From: Granulicella sp. L46
GTDB taxonomy: Bacteria > Acidobacteriota > Terriglobia > Terriglobales > Acidobacteriaceae
Assembly: GCF_009765785.1 (NCBI RefSeq)
Contig: NZ_LMUT01000009.1
Coordinates: forward strand, 509,406 to 573,405
Direction: 5' to 3'
DNA: 64,000 nt
Shown piece after piece: positions 1-9,149 of the stretch. How positions within the stretch are numbered: position 1 is the first letter of the stretch; every line of letters begins with the position of its first letter. Under the pieces are notes generated by a model. It saw only the letters and a program-made list of their open reading frames with translations. It made no database searches and had not been told where the DNA came from. A program made the position numbers and the translations under genes.

Positions 1-3000
1 GACCAGACCAGCGTCACGGTGGACGGCCTTGACGTGAACGATATCGCGGCCGGTACGACCTTCGGGATCATTGCAACCGCTCCCGTCGATTCTGTTGAAC
101 AGTTTACCGGCACGGTTGGCGGTCTCACCTCAGGCCTTGGCACCGGCAGCGGCGGTCAGTTCCAGCTGGTCACCAAGCACGGTACCAATCAATTCCATGG
201 CAACGTCAATGAATACCACCGCGATACGTCGACGGCCTCCAATACCTACTTCAATAACAATGTTGGTCTGGGACGTACTCCCCTTATCCGCAACCAGTTC
301 GGCGGCAACATCGGTGGCCCCATCATCCGCAACAAGCTGTTCTTCTTCTTCGATTTCGCCGACTCGCGCATCATTCAGTCCAACGCGGCTGAACCCATCG
401 TGCCCATCCCGGCGCTGTACTCCGCTAATCCGACCTTGAACTACATCAACAATAACGAAGGCTGCGGCGACACCAGCCGTCTCAACAACGCCCCTAATTG
501 CATTAGCAGCATCGATGCTGCACAGGCCGTCGCTTTAGATCCGGCCCACATCGGCTTCAACCCGAATGTCCTGGCGTTCCTCGCCAAGCGGTACCCCGCA
601 CCCAATGACCCGACCCAGGGCGATGGTGTCAATACCGAAGGCTTGCGCTTCACCTATCCGCAACCTGACTTCGAGACCACGTACGTCGGTCGCGTCGACT
701 ACAACCTGACCCAGAAGAACAAGATTTACGGCCGCTTCACCATCAATCGCACCAATGAGGTCTACCCCACCAGCGAGGGAGCTCCCCAGTTCCCTGGCGA
801 TCCGGCCAGCTTGACCGAAGTCGACCGCAGCTACGGTTATGTTGTCAGCGACATCTGGAGCATCGGCAACAACAAGGTCAACCAGTTCTACTACGGCGAC
901 AACATCTCCAAGCTGACTTTCCTCGCTGGGGATTTCACCACCTCACCGAATGTGTATACCTTCACTGGCCTGGCGAACCCGTACGGAACCTCCAACACGC
1001 AGTCGCGCCGCATACCGATTCCGGTTGTGCGTGATGATTTCAACTGGCAGGTTGGCAATCACAGCCTTACCATGGGCGGCCTGTTCAAGTTCATTAAGAC
1101 CAATAGCAACAACATCACGAACTATAACTTCGTTTCTGTAGGCGCAATTGGCTCGAAGTTAGGCGGAGGTCTTTCTCCACTCTTGCGCCCCGGGGACATC
1201 AACCAGAACTCCCAAGTCGCATTGAATGACTACGACCAGATCTTTACGACCACACTCGGTGCCATCGGCGAGATCGCCACGAACTTCGATTATGGCAAGT
1301 CAGGCAATCAACAGCCAAACGGGGCGGGCAACCCTTACGCGTATCGTTACTACCAGACGGAGCTTTACGTCGGCGACAGCTGGAAGGTGGGTAAGCAGCT
1401 CACTCTCAGCTATGGCCTCCGTTGGCAGACCAACTCTGTTCCCTATGAAGTTCACGGATTGCAATCCGGCTACCAGCTGCAAGGTCTCTCCTATCCCCAA
1501 TCGACTTTCAACCGGTATTTCGGCATTCGCCAGCAGTTGAATTCTACCGGCAGCCTCAACCAGACACTGCCTTACTTCCAGGCCGTCCTGGGTGGCAAGG
1601 CCAACAATGCTCCGCCTTCCTACGCGCAGACCTATACAGACTTTGCGCCTCGCTTCGCCTTCGCGTACAACCCATCCTTCTCGCCCAAGACCGTCTTCAA
1701 CGGCAGTGCAGCCCTCGTGTATGATCGCACCGTTATCAACGCGATCAATAACCTTCAGAGTCAGCTGTCGTTCCTCTTCGAGAACTCGGCCACCAACCAG
1801 CTCGGTGATCTGAGCAACCCGGACCAACGGCTCGGTGCGAACCTGTCGTACGATCCGAGCCTTGCCCCCACTGGGTCCGCCCCTCCCTCGGGCTTCATTC
1901 CCTATGTCGACCCATCCTTCGGACCGTATGGCCTGTTGGATGGACAGGAAGGCTTTGATATCGATCCGGGCCTGAAGGATCCCTACTCGATCTCCCTGAA
2001 TGCGGGCGTCCAGCAGGAGCTTCCCTGGCACACGATTCTGAAGATCAACTACGTTGGTCGCCTCGGTCGCCGGCTGCTTGCCGATGCCGATGCATCCCAG
2101 ATTCTGAACTTCCCGGATACTACCTCTGGGCAAACCCTTTCTCAGGCGTTCGCCGGCCTCACTGGTCAGTTACGAGCCGGTGGCCCCCTCACGCCGCAGC
2201 CTTGGATTGAAAATGTGGTTGGCTACTCTGCAGCCAATAATCCCAATAGCGCCGGTGGCCCCTGCAACTCTCCGTATTGGCCTAGCGTGCTCTACGGGCC
2301 TGGTACCACCGCCCCTCCGTTTGCTAACTGCACCGAGCTGGTGGCCGCGACCTTCGGTCAGTACGGGCCGCGCGGTGACCTCGGCGACGGTATTCCCTTC
2401 GGCCTGGCCACGTTCGGCTTGTTGCCTAACAACGTAGCTATGCCTTCACAGTTCGGTGCGAACGGCTTCCTCACCAACAAGGGCTTCTCGAGCTACAACG
2501 CCCTTCTGGTCACGCTGAGCAAGAATCTGACGCAAGGTCTGCAGTTTGACTTCAACTACACGTTCTCGCATTCCATCGATAACAACTCGCAGACTGCAAA
2601 CAATAACGCTCTGTTCAACTCCACGGGCATCATCTGCGACGTGACCCAACCTCGCGCCTGCCGCGGCAACTCGGACTTCGACGTGCGCCAGATCATCACG
2701 GCGGACATCCAGTACGATCTTCCCTTCGGCAGGAACAGGAAGTACTTCGCCGGTGCCGGGACCTTTACGAATGAACTGATCGGCGGATGGAGCATATCCG
2801 GTATCCCGTCGTGGCGCACAGGGCTTCCGATTAACGTTCTCTCCGATGCCTTCATCTCCTCGTTCGCGGCGGAAGATCCGGCAATCTTTACCGGCACTCA
2901 CGGTGACCTCGGATTCGAGAGGTCCAAGCCCAACAACGTTCAGGGAACGGTCTACAATTTCCCTGGCGGTTCAACGGGTGCGTCGAAGGCCCTCAGCTTC

Positions 3001-3303
3001 TGGCGCGGCCCGCTGGGTCTGGAGTACGGTTCACGCAACCTGATCCACGGACCAAGCGCAGGCAACCTCGATCTGGGCCTCGCCAAGATCTTCGGCATCA
3101 TCCCGTCGAAGGGCGTGAACCTGACCTTCCGTGCGGATTTCTTCAATATCTTCAACCACCCGAACTTCGCCAACCCCAGCGGCAGCGTGCCGGACATCGT
3201 CAACAACGTCTCGCCATTTGGCCAGATCACCTCAACCATCAGCCCGTCCGGACAAGTCGGCGACATTCGTGTCGGCCAGTTCTCTCTCCGTCTGGAGTTC
3301 TAA
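1..3303 (+). CDS. TonB-dependent receptor, Oar/SusC-like, 5' end missing
   Basis: The reading frame is open to the left edge, so this is the 3' part of a large outer-membrane receptor gene. The first visible residues read as the plug-domain motif VDGLDVND, so the signal peptide and any carboxypeptidase-like N-terminal domain lie outside the window. What follows is typical of acidobacterial Oar-like receptors: GGQFQLVTKHGTNQFHGN, then IRNQFGGNIGGPI, then KLFFFFDF, many aromatic beta strands, a late TFRADFFNIFNHPNF segment and a C-terminal FSLRLEF ending in phenylalanine, as outer-membrane barrels do. Family role: TonB-energised uptake of an unknown ligand, possibly an oligosaccharide or siderophore. 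The substrate cannot be read from sequence. The gene is followed by two hairpins, the second a convincing terminator. Confidence 0.9.
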   Translation, partial: DQTSVTVDGLDVNDIAAGTTFGIIATAPVDSVEQFTGTVGGLTSGLGTGSGGQFQLVTKHGTNQFHGNVNEYHRDTSTASNTYFNNNVGLGRTPLIRNQFGGNIGGPIIRNKLFFFFDFADSRIIQSNAAEPIVPIPALYSANPTLNYINNNEGCGDTSRLNNAPNCISSIDAAQAVALDPAHIGFNPNVLAFLAKRYPAPNDPTQGDGVNTEGLRFTYPQPDFETTYVGRVDYNLTQKNKIYGRFTINRTNEVYPTSEGAPQFPGDPASLTEVDRSYGYVVSDIWSIGNNKVNQFYYGDNISKLTFLAGDFTTSPNVYTFTGLANPYGTSNTQSRRIPIPVVRDDFNWQVGNHSLTMGGLFKFIKTNSNNITNYNFVSVGAIGSKLGGGLSPLLRPGDINQNSQVALNDYDQIFTTTLGAIGEIATNFDYGKSGNQQPNGAGNPYAYRYYQTELYVGDSWKVGKQLTLSYGLRWQTNSVPYEVHGLQSGYQLQGLSYPQSTFNRYFGIRQQLNSTGSLNQTLPYFQAVLGGKANNAPPSYAQTYTDFAPRFAFAYNPSFSPKTVFNGSAALVYDRTVINAINNLQSQLSFLFENSATNQLGDLSNPDQRLGANLSYDPSLAPTGSAPPSGFIPYVDPSFGPYGLLDGQEGFDIDPGLKDPYSISLNAGVQQELPWHTILKINYVGRLGRRLLADADASQILNFPDTTSGQTLSQAFAGLTGQLRAGGPLTPQPWIENVVGYSAANNPNSAGGPCNSPYWPSVLYGPGTTAPPFANCTELVAATFGQYGPRGDLGDGIPFGLATFGLLPNNVAMPSQFGANGFLTNKGFSSYNALLVTLSKNLTQGLQFDFNYTFSHSIDNNSQTANNNALFNSTGIICDVTQPRACRGNSDFDVRQIITADIQYDLPFGRNRKYFAGAGTFTNELIGGWSISGIPSWRTGLPINVLSDAFISSFAAEDPAIFTGTHGDLGFERSKPNNVQGTVYNFPGGSTGASKALSFWRGPLGLEYGSRNLIHGPSAGNLDLGLAKIFGIIPSKGVNLTFRADFFNIFNHPNFANPSGSVPDIVNNVSPFGQITSTISPSGQVGDIRVGQFSLRLEF

Positions 3304-3311
3304 CCTGACCG

Positions 3312-3335
3312 GCACCGCGGCTTCCGCCGCGGTGC
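3312..3335 (+). terminator. GC-rich hairpin just after the receptor stop
   Basis: A perfect 9-bp stem (3312-3320 with 3327-3335) closes a 6-base loop nine bases after the stop codon. No T tract follows, so it may stabilise the 3' end of the mRNA ahead of the stronger terminator at 3346. Confidence 0.5.
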
Positions 3336-3345
3336 TCTCAACCTC

Positions 3346-3395
3346 AAACCGATACCAACCCCGCAAGAAATGCGGACGTTGGTATCGGTTTTGTC
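3346..3395 (+). terminator. Rho-independent terminator of the first receptor gene
   Basis: A perfect 14-bp stem (3346-3359 with 3378-3391) encloses a second 5-bp stem (3361-3365 with 3371-3375, loop AGAAA) and runs into TTTTGTCGTTT. This is a strong intrinsic terminator downstream of the receptor gene. Confidence 0.8.
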
Positions 3396-3399
3396 GTTT

Positions 3400-3454
3400 G
3401 CGTCCCGAAACTGGGCTAAAGCAGTCGATTTGTAACCCGAAACCGGGCTAAGTC
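3400..3454 (+). repeat. 55-bp dispersed element, copy 1 (double CCCGAAA..GGGCTAA)
   Basis: Two half-units, each CCCGAAA-N-TGGGCTAA-like, lie about 33 bases apart. The same 55-bp arrangement occurs in reverse complement at 11030-11084 with about 8 differences by eye. Both copies are intergenic, suggesting a short non-coding repeat family. Confidence 0.7.
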
Positions 3455-3465
3455 TGCCCATTTTC

Positions 3466-4035
3466 CTAGAATTCGATCCCGCGCTGCGCGAGAATACCCC
3501 TTTGATATGCGTGCTTTACCTCACGCATCTCCGTAACCGTGTCCGCCAGCTCCACCAGCAGCGGATGCGCGTTTCTGCCCGTCAAAATTACGTGCAACAT
3601 CTCCGGCTTCCGCCGCAAAACGTCCGCAACTCGTTCAGGATCAAGCATCTTGTACCCGATCACATAGTTGATCTCATCCAGCACCACCAAGTCCCAATCC
3701 CCCGAAAGGATCGCCGTTTCAGCCTCCAGCCAACCCTCCTCCACCATCCGAAGATCCTCCGGATCGGCCTCCGCCCCTCCCACCTTAACGAACCCGCGAC
3801 CCAGCTTACGCATCACGTAAGTAAAACCATCTAAAGCATTTATCGCCTCTGCAGACTCCATCTCCCCATAGTGCCAGGACCCCTTAAGGAACTGCAAAAC
3901 CAGCACCCGCATCCCATTCCCAGCCGCCCGAAACGCCGTTCCCAGCGCCGCAGTCGTTTTTCCCTTCCCAGCGCCAGTATTAATAAGAATAAGCCCGCGC
4001 CGCGAATCCCCGGCCGAATCCTGCATCGATGTCAT
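3466..4035 (-). CDS. cobO: Cob(I)yrinic acid a,c-diamide adenosyltransferase (CobO/BtuR type)
   Basis: A 189-residue protein that transfers the adenosyl group of ATP to cobalt(I) corrinoids in the cytoplasm, forming adenosylcobalamin precursors. The P-loop TGAGKGKTT lies at residues 20-28, followed by the family strings LGTAFRAAGNGMRVLVLQFLKG and WDLVVLDEINYV, and near the end HVILTGRNAHPLLVELAD and VKHAYQRGILAQRGIEF. Length and C-terminus match CobO/BtuR rather than the unrelated PduO type. The start at 4035 is ATG; an ATG three codons in is an alternative. It lies 45 bp downstream of rlmH on the same strand and could be co-transcribed with it. No other cobalamin gene is present in the window, so a salvage role is possible. 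Confidence 0.93.
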   Translation of the reverse strand: MTSMQDSAGDSRRGLILINTGAGKGKTTAALGTAFRAAGNGMRVLVLQFLKGSWHYGEMESAEAINALDGFTYVMRKLGRGFVKVGGAEADPEDLRMVEEGWLEAETAILSGDWDLVVLDEINYVIGYKMLDPERVADVLRRKPEMLHVILTGRNAHPLLVELADTVTEMREVKHAYQRGILAQRGIEF

Positions 4036-4080
4036 GCGCCTAGACTACCTGAGCGCCGTCCCAGGTTGAACAGAAAATCC

Positions 4081-4533
4081 CTAGTGGCCACTATGGTATG
4101 GATGCCCCGCTCGGATTGTAAGCGCGCGATAAAGCTGCTCGGCGGCGACCACGGCAGCCAACTCATGGGGCAATGTGATTCGGCCGAAAGCAATCGTTTT
4201 GTCCGCTCGGGAAAGGGCCGCTGCGGACCAGCCATCAGCCGACCCAACCGCGAAGATCAACTGTTGTATCCCATTGTCCTGTAGAGAACCGAGAAAACTG
4301 GCGATTTCGAGAGAATTGAGCTGCTGTCCCAGGCTGTCGGTTAACAAAAGCACAGGCCGGGTACGCGCAGAGAGTTCATCGGAATAACCCAGCAGTTCCT
4401 TTTCGGAACCGAAATTGCGGTGGGCACAAGGGGTGAATCTGGAAGATCTCCCAAGGTAGAGCTCAAACAACTCAGCAGAAGGTCCCGAAAGACCAGAGCG
4501 GCGTGATGAGATAGTGGAAAGCAGAATTTTCAT
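4081..4533 (-). CDS. rlmH: 23S rRNA (pseudouridine1915-N3)-methyltransferase RlmH
   Basis: A 150-residue SPOUT-class methyltransferase that modifies pseudouridine 1915 in helix 69 of 23S rRNA using S-adenosylmethionine. The diagnostic C-terminal half is present: LIFAVGSADGWS (knot and cofactor loop), then ITLPHELAAVVAAEQLYRAL, then the ending GHPYHSGH, matching the HPYH signature of the family. The frame is open upstream to 4599, but the ATG at 4533 starts MKILLSTISS, which matches the usual N-terminus and length (about 155 residues), so I chose it. In many bacteria rlmH directly follows rsfS; here a receptor gene on the other strand separates them. The next gene downstream is cobO. Confidence 0.9.
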   Translation of the reverse strand: MKILLSTISSRRSGLSGPSAELFELYLGRSSRFTPCAHRNFGSEKELLGYSDELSARTRPVLLLTDSLGQQLNSLEIASFLGSLQDNGIQQLIFAVGSADGWSAAALSRADKTIAFGRITLPHELAAVVAAEQLYRALTIRAGHPYHSGH

Positions 4534-4665
4534 AGCGTGTTCATCAGATTTTCCTAAAGAGTTCTTCCATATTTCATATTTATATACTCCGATCAGCATC
4601 TTTAGAGTGATTCTTCGGCACCCCGCAAACCACTAACTGGCACATTCCAATAACCACTTCACTTT

Positions 4666-4682
4666 TGGCACGGTACTTGCTA
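4666..4682 (+). promoter_or_regulatory. Sigma-54 (-24/-12) promoter of the receptor gene
   Basis: TGGCACGGTACTTGCTA matches the sigma-54 consensus TGGCAC-N5-TTGCW with no mismatch. The GG (4667-4668) and GC (4679-4680) are separated by exactly 10 bases, the required spacing. The expected start of transcription is near 4692, about 65 bases before the likely start codon. Transcription would need RpoN and an enhancer-binding protein; neither gene is in the window. Confidence 0.8.
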
Positions 4683-4758
4683 TCGGCTATAGCAAGCACA
4701 TGAACTATTGTGTGCGTGTGTGTTCTCAACCGCTCAAGGTGAGGCACTGGAGAGATGC

Positions 4759-7700
4759 GTGATCTTTAAGAAGATGTTTGTGTTCCTTACCATGTTGTTG
4801 ATGCCCTTTTCGCTCGCACTGGGACAGGCGGTTTCGACAAACGGCGGAGCCATCGAGGGAACGATTACCGATCCGACTGGAGCATCCATTCCGGGAGCAA
4901 CCGTTGTCATCGCCGAACCGGCAACTGGGTATACACATACAATCAAGACCGATAGCGCCGGCTATTACAGCGTCGGCCCACTAGTGCCTGGTAGCTACAC
5001 TATTACCATCAGCGCCCCAGCCTTCGAGGGCCTGTCCGACACCAAAGTTGTCCATACCGGTACGGTGACGAGTGGCAACGAAAAGCTCACGCTTGGTGCA
5101 GCGACCCAACAGATCACAGTCACTGCCGGCGCACTGCAGGTCAACACCGATCAGATTGGTGTTGCCGGCATCGTGACGCAGGAGCAGATTGATACGCTGC
5201 CGGTCAATGGCCGCAACATTCTCGACGTTGCACAGATTCAGCCTGGCGTCATTCTGCAGTCGGGTATCACTTTCGATCCGACCAAGGCCGGCTATTCGGC
5301 GCTGTCGGTGAGTGGTGTCGGCGGCCGTACAACTCGAATTCTCCTCGATGGCCAGGACGTCACGGATGAGACGGTCGGAACCACCATCTTCAACATTCCC
5401 AGCGGCGCGGTTGGCGAGGTCCAACTGAATCGCTCCACGCAGGACATTGCTGGTTCGGTAACCTCCACGGGCCAGCTGTTGATGTCGACGCGTTCTGGTA
5501 CGAACGGCTTCCATGGCAATGCGTTTTACAACTTCCAGGACAACAACGCAGGTTTCGCGGACGTGAATGGCCTCGCGGCGCCGTTTCAGCGTAACCAATA
5601 TGGTGGATATGTAGGCGGCTACATCATCAAGGACAAGTTGTTCTTCTTCGGTGGCGGCGAGCGCATCCAGCAGACGGAACTAGATGTAGCCAGCGGCGCG
5701 AACCCAGTGTTTCAGAATATCTTGGACGAGTACCCTTACGTTCCGGCACCGTTCCATGACACCTTCAGCATGGGCCGCCTGGATTACAACGCGCCGCATA
5801 ACATCCACATGTTCGTGCGTGGCGCCTACAGCGTGAACGCGGACGATGCTACTTTCGGATACGGTCCCTACCAGGTCTATCAGAACCGCGACAACGTGCC
5901 GGCCATCGTGGGCGGCGTGGATGTGGCTACGGGCCACTTCAACAACTCCTTCCGTTTCGGTTACGAAAAGTTCCACAACCTGTTGGTTGACGGTACTGCA
6001 GCACTCGGAAGCTCTATCTACAACCCGTCGACGGGCCCAGACAACCAGATCACCCTTGCGGGCGATTTGAACGCCGGTCCCAACTTCCTTGCACCGCAGG
6101 GAACGTTCCAGTCGGATAAGCAGTTCCGCTACGACGGCAGCTACACGATCAGCAATCACAACATCAAGTATGGCTTCGAGATGAACCGGATTCTGGGCGG
6201 TGGGTTTGCGGACTTCTATGGCCCGTCACTGTACACGGAACTCGTAGTGGCCGGCAATCTAGACCCCCATTGCGACGATGATCCCGCCCAAGGCCCCTGC
6301 CCGAACAATCCGACCGAAGGCTACATCTCGCCCCAATACGTGATCGGTAACGGTAATGGTTATTTCTCTGAGCGCCCAGGATTCAACCTCCCGGGCGGCG
6401 GCCAGTTCAGCTGGCGCTTTGCGGCCTATGTTGGGGACACCTGGAAGGCGACCCAGTACCTTACGGTGACCGCGGGTGTTCGTTGGAGCGTAGATACAGA
6501 TCGCGCCAACCAGGATCTGCCAACGCCTCTGTGCTCTTCCGTGGATCCTTCAATGCAATTCGCTGGTTGCACAGGCGATACCCCACTCTTTGACCAATAC
6601 CAGGCAGGTTTGGGAGTCCGCACCCATCAGCCTTACGGCGACTTCGGTCCCCAGTTAGGCTTCGTTTTTAGCCCCGGTACCCACAAAACCTCACTTCGTG
6701 GCGGCATCGGCATCTACTACGAGAGCAACGTCTTCAATAACTCGGGCAATGCTCGTACGCCCTCCATCCAGGCGAATGGTCCCTATTTTGCCCTCGGCGT
6801 GGCGAACGCGGGCGCATCCAGCATCACGGTTCCTGGTGTCCCTGTTATCACCCAAGCTCCCGATGGTACGCCGGTTTCAACCATCCTTAGCGAGTCCATC
6901 GCAAATGCCGCACCGGAGCTGAATGATATCAAGGCTGCCTATCAGGCCGTCGTCAAGAATGCCCTGACGCCAAACAGCAGCTACATTGGAACAGGCGGCG
7001 GTCTCTTTGCGAACAGCATCTACGGCGGCCCGTATCTTGCACCGTATTCCATCCAGTTCAATGGTGGCGTTCAGCATGAAATCAAGCCAGGCCTTCTCCT
7101 GAGCGCGGATTATGTACACAACGCGACGATCAAGGTTCCGATCTCTGTTGATGTGAACCACGACGGAGCCGCGCGCACACTGAATACTGCAGCGGCACAG
7201 AATGCCATTGCTAATACGCTTGCTCCTAACGCCGCTGCGGGTTATGCGGGCTACCCGATGTGCCCGCAGGGTTACTCGGCTGCTTCCATCAATTGCGCCA
7301 TCGCCAACGGCGCCACGATCGGGAGCTTCGCGTCACAAGGTCTTGATAGCGGCACTAACTTTTTGGGCGGGACCGCGGCGTCGTATGGCGGTTTGACACC
7401 GGCTACTGGCGCTGCCTTCCCCGGTACGAACCCGAATGTTGGTGAAGGACTCTTCATCCTTCCCCAGGGCCGTTCCGGCTACGATGCCTTGCAGGTCGTT
7501 CTGCAAGAGCAGAAGGCGCACCCTATGCCTGGCATCGTGGATAGTAACCTGCAGATCTCGTACACCTTATCGCGCATCGTTACCTCAACTTCCACTCTGA
7601 ATAACGCGAACTCTACCGATCAGTTCTTCGGTGGAGCTCGTCCGTGGGACAACGACAACCCGAACCAGTACATGGGGCGCAGCGCGTTGGATCACACTAA

Positions 7701-8397
7701 CGAGCTCAGCTTCGGCGGCAGCATCGGTATCAAGTATGGTCTGCAGGTTGGGTTGATTGGGCACTTCTTCTCGGCGCCCCCATCGTCGCTCACGCTGGAC
7801 AACACGTCTGGAAACACAGGCCAAATCTTTATCACCGACGTAAACGGTGATGGAGTTGGCGGCGATCTGGTCCCGGCCACGAACCCCGGCGCTTTCATGC
7901 ATGCCGTCAAGGGTAAGAGCCTGAATTCCCTGATCAATCAATACAATTCCGTGAATGCAGGTGCGCCCACGCCAGCAGGCCAGGCGCTCATCGCCGCGGG
8001 AATTATGACGCAGGCACAGTTGACCGCCCTTGGTGGTGTACAACAGGCGATCGCTCCACAGCCGCAGAACAATCCGATCAGCAACCCGGCGTTCCGCAGC
8101 TTTGACTTCAACGCTACCTATCCGATCAAATTGAAGTTCCTGGGTGGGCTCAGCATCAACCCTGGAGTTGCCATGTACAACGTTTTCAATATGAGCAACT
8201 TTGGCAATCAGTTGGGAACGCTGTTGAACGCAGCAGACGCAGCTCCGTATCCTCCGGATCCGGGTGCTCCGACAGGCTATGTGAACACCACCAACACAGA
8301 GGGGGCGTTGAACAGGCTCCGCATCAACCGGAACTCGGGTACGTTCGATCAGGGCGGTCCGCGCAGCACGGAGTTCCAGCTGATGATCAAGTTCTAA
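4759..8397 (+). CDS. TonB-dependent receptor with carboxypeptidase-like N-terminal domain
   Basis: A protein of about 1212 residues for TonB-linked outer-membrane transport of an unidentified substrate. It begins with a signal peptide (KKMFVFLTMLLMPFSLALGQA), then a carboxypeptidase regulatory-like beta-sandwich (AIEGTITDPTGASIPGATV through GYYSVGPLVPGSYTI), then a plug domain (LPVNGRNILDVAQIQPGV, ILLDGQDVTDE), then a barrel ending TEFQLMIKF. I chose the GTG at 4759, which has GGAGAG four bases upstream and gives a positively charged signal peptide; the ATG at 4774 is the alternative, and the frame is open back to 4708. A consensus sigma-54 promoter lies just upstream and a terminator follows. 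The gene sits between rlmH and rsfS on the opposite strand, breaking a usually contiguous cluster. Confidence 0.92.
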   Translation: MIFKKMFVFLTMLLMPFSLALGQAVSTNGGAIEGTITDPTGASIPGATVVIAEPATGYTHTIKTDSAGYYSVGPLVPGSYTITISAPAFEGLSDTKVVHTGTVTSGNEKLTLGAATQQITVTAGALQVNTDQIGVAGIVTQEQIDTLPVNGRNILDVAQIQPGVILQSGITFDPTKAGYSALSVSGVGGRTTRILLDGQDVTDETVGTTIFNIPSGAVGEVQLNRSTQDIAGSVTSTGQLLMSTRSGTNGFHGNAFYNFQDNNAGFADVNGLAAPFQRNQYGGYVGGYIIKDKLFFFGGGERIQQTELDVASGANPVFQNILDEYPYVPAPFHDTFSMGRLDYNAPHNIHMFVRGAYSVNADDATFGYGPYQVYQNRDNVPAIVGGVDVATGHFNNSFRFGYEKFHNLLVDGTAALGSSIYNPSTGPDNQITLAGDLNAGPNFLAPQGTFQSDKQFRYDGSYTISNHNIKYGFEMNRILGGGFADFYGPSLYTELVVAGNLDPHCDDDPAQGPCPNNPTEGYISPQYVIGNGNGYFSERPGFNLPGGGQFSWRFAAYVGDTWKATQYLTVTAGVRWSVDTDRANQDLPTPLCSSVDPSMQFAGCTGDTPLFDQYQAGLGVRTHQPYGDFGPQLGFVFSPGTHKTSLRGGIGIYYESNVFNNSGNARTPSIQANGPYFALGVANAGASSITVPGVPVITQAPDGTPVSTILSESIANAAPELNDIKAAYQAVVKNALTPNSSYIGTGGGLFANSIYGGPYLAPYSIQFNGGVQHEIKPGLLLSADYVHNATIKVPISVDVNHDGAARTLNTAAAQNAIANTLAPNAAAGYAGYPMCPQGYSAASINCAIANGATIGSFASQGLDSGTNFLGGTAASYGGLTPATGAAFPGTNPNVGEGLFILPQGRSGYDALQVVLQEQKAHPMPGIVDSNLQISYTLSRIVTSTSTLNNANSTDQFFGGARPWDNDNPNQYMGRSALDHTNELSFGGSIGIKYGLQVGLIGHFFSAPPSSLTLDNTSGNTGQIFITDVNGDGVGGDLVPATNPGAFMHAVKGKSLNSLINQYNSVNAGAPTPAGQALIAAGIMTQAQLTALGGVQQAIAPQPQNNPISNPAFRSFDFNATYPIKLKFLGGLSINPGVAMYNVFNMSNFGNQLGTLLNAADAAPYPPDPGAPTGYVNTTNTEGALNRLRINRNSGTFDQGGPRSTEFQLMIKF

Positions 8398-8416
8398 ACG
8401 CAGTTCTTAACAACGA

Positions 8417-8442
8417 AGGGCGGAGAGAAGACTCTCCGCCCT
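8417..8442 (+). terminator. Hairpin terminator after the second receptor gene
   Basis: A perfect 11-bp stem (8417-8427 with 8432-8442) with loop AAGA lies 19 bases after the receptor stop. The T-rich stretch behind it (CTATTTAATT) is weak. It separates the receptor from the convergent rsfS. Confidence 0.7.
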
Positions 8443-8492
8443 CCGCTATTTAATTCGAGATCAGCAAGGTGTAGAAGACCTGCCAAGCTCAA

Positions 8493-9089
8493 CTAGCGTT
8501 TCGTCGATTTAGCTGTCTTCTTTGCCGGCTTCGCGAGCGCCTTCTTCTTGGGTGCCACTTTCGCCGGAGCCCTCTTTGCAGCGGCAGTCTTCTTTGCAGA
8601 AACCTTCTTCGGCGCAGGCGAGACTGCCTTCTTCTTCGGAAGAGTTTTCTTGTCCGTCGTGGATGCCTTCGCCGACTGCCTGGTGCGGCCTGCAGCGATG
8701 GCTGTCTTGATCGCAACATTGAGATCATCGATGCTGAGCACGGTCGCTGACTTGCGCAAACGCTCCAGCCCATAAAATGCGCGCTTTTCCGCCGAGAAGA
8801 CATGGACGATGAAATCGACATAATCCATTAGGATCCACTCGCCTTGGCGGCGGCCTTCGACCGAATTGGGATAGGTGCCAAAGTCGCGCTTAAGACGAAT
8901 CTCAATTTCATCGGTGATCGCTACATTCTGACGATCACTGAGACCTGTGCAGATGAGAAAGTAGTCTGTCAGGCCGCTCTCGGATGGGTCGAGCGCGAGA
9001 ATGCGAATGTCCTCTGCCTTCTTGTCCTCGCAAGCGGCTGCCGCGACAGCTAGAAGCTGTTGAACCTGTGTTTTCTTGGTGCTTGCCAT
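8493..9089 (-). CDS. rsfS: Ribosome silencing factor RsfS with a histone-H1-like tail
   Basis: Residues 1 to about 120 form the Iojap/RsfS domain, which binds ribosomal protein uL14 and blocks subunit joining when nutrients are scarce. Family strings seen are KAEDIRILALDPSESGLTDYFLIC, then GLSDRQNVAI and then GEWILMDYVDFIVHVF. From about residue 126 to 198 the protein is almost only Lys, Ala, Pro, Ser and Thr, with repeated KKA, APKK and PAKK units like the tail of bacterial histone-H1-like proteins. Most RsfS proteins end near 110-130 residues, so the tail is an addition. The ATG at 9089 has a perfect AGGAGG three bases upstream. The gene follows nadD by 60 bp on the same strand, the classical order. 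Confidence 0.92.
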   Translation of the reverse strand: MASTKKTQVQQLLAVAAAACEDKKAEDIRILALDPSESGLTDYFLICTGLSDRQNVAITDEIEIRLKRDFGTYPNSVEGRRQGEWILMDYVDFIVHVFSAEKRAFYGLERLRKSATVLSIDDLNVAIKTAIAAGRTRQSAKASTTDKKTLPKKKAVSPAPKKVSAKKTAAAKRAPAKVAPKKKALAKPAKKTAKSTKR

Positions 9090-9149
9090 GGGCCTCCTAA
9101 TGCAACCTCAATGGTAGCGCAGGAAGACCCGAAGCGAAGGACGATCGCC

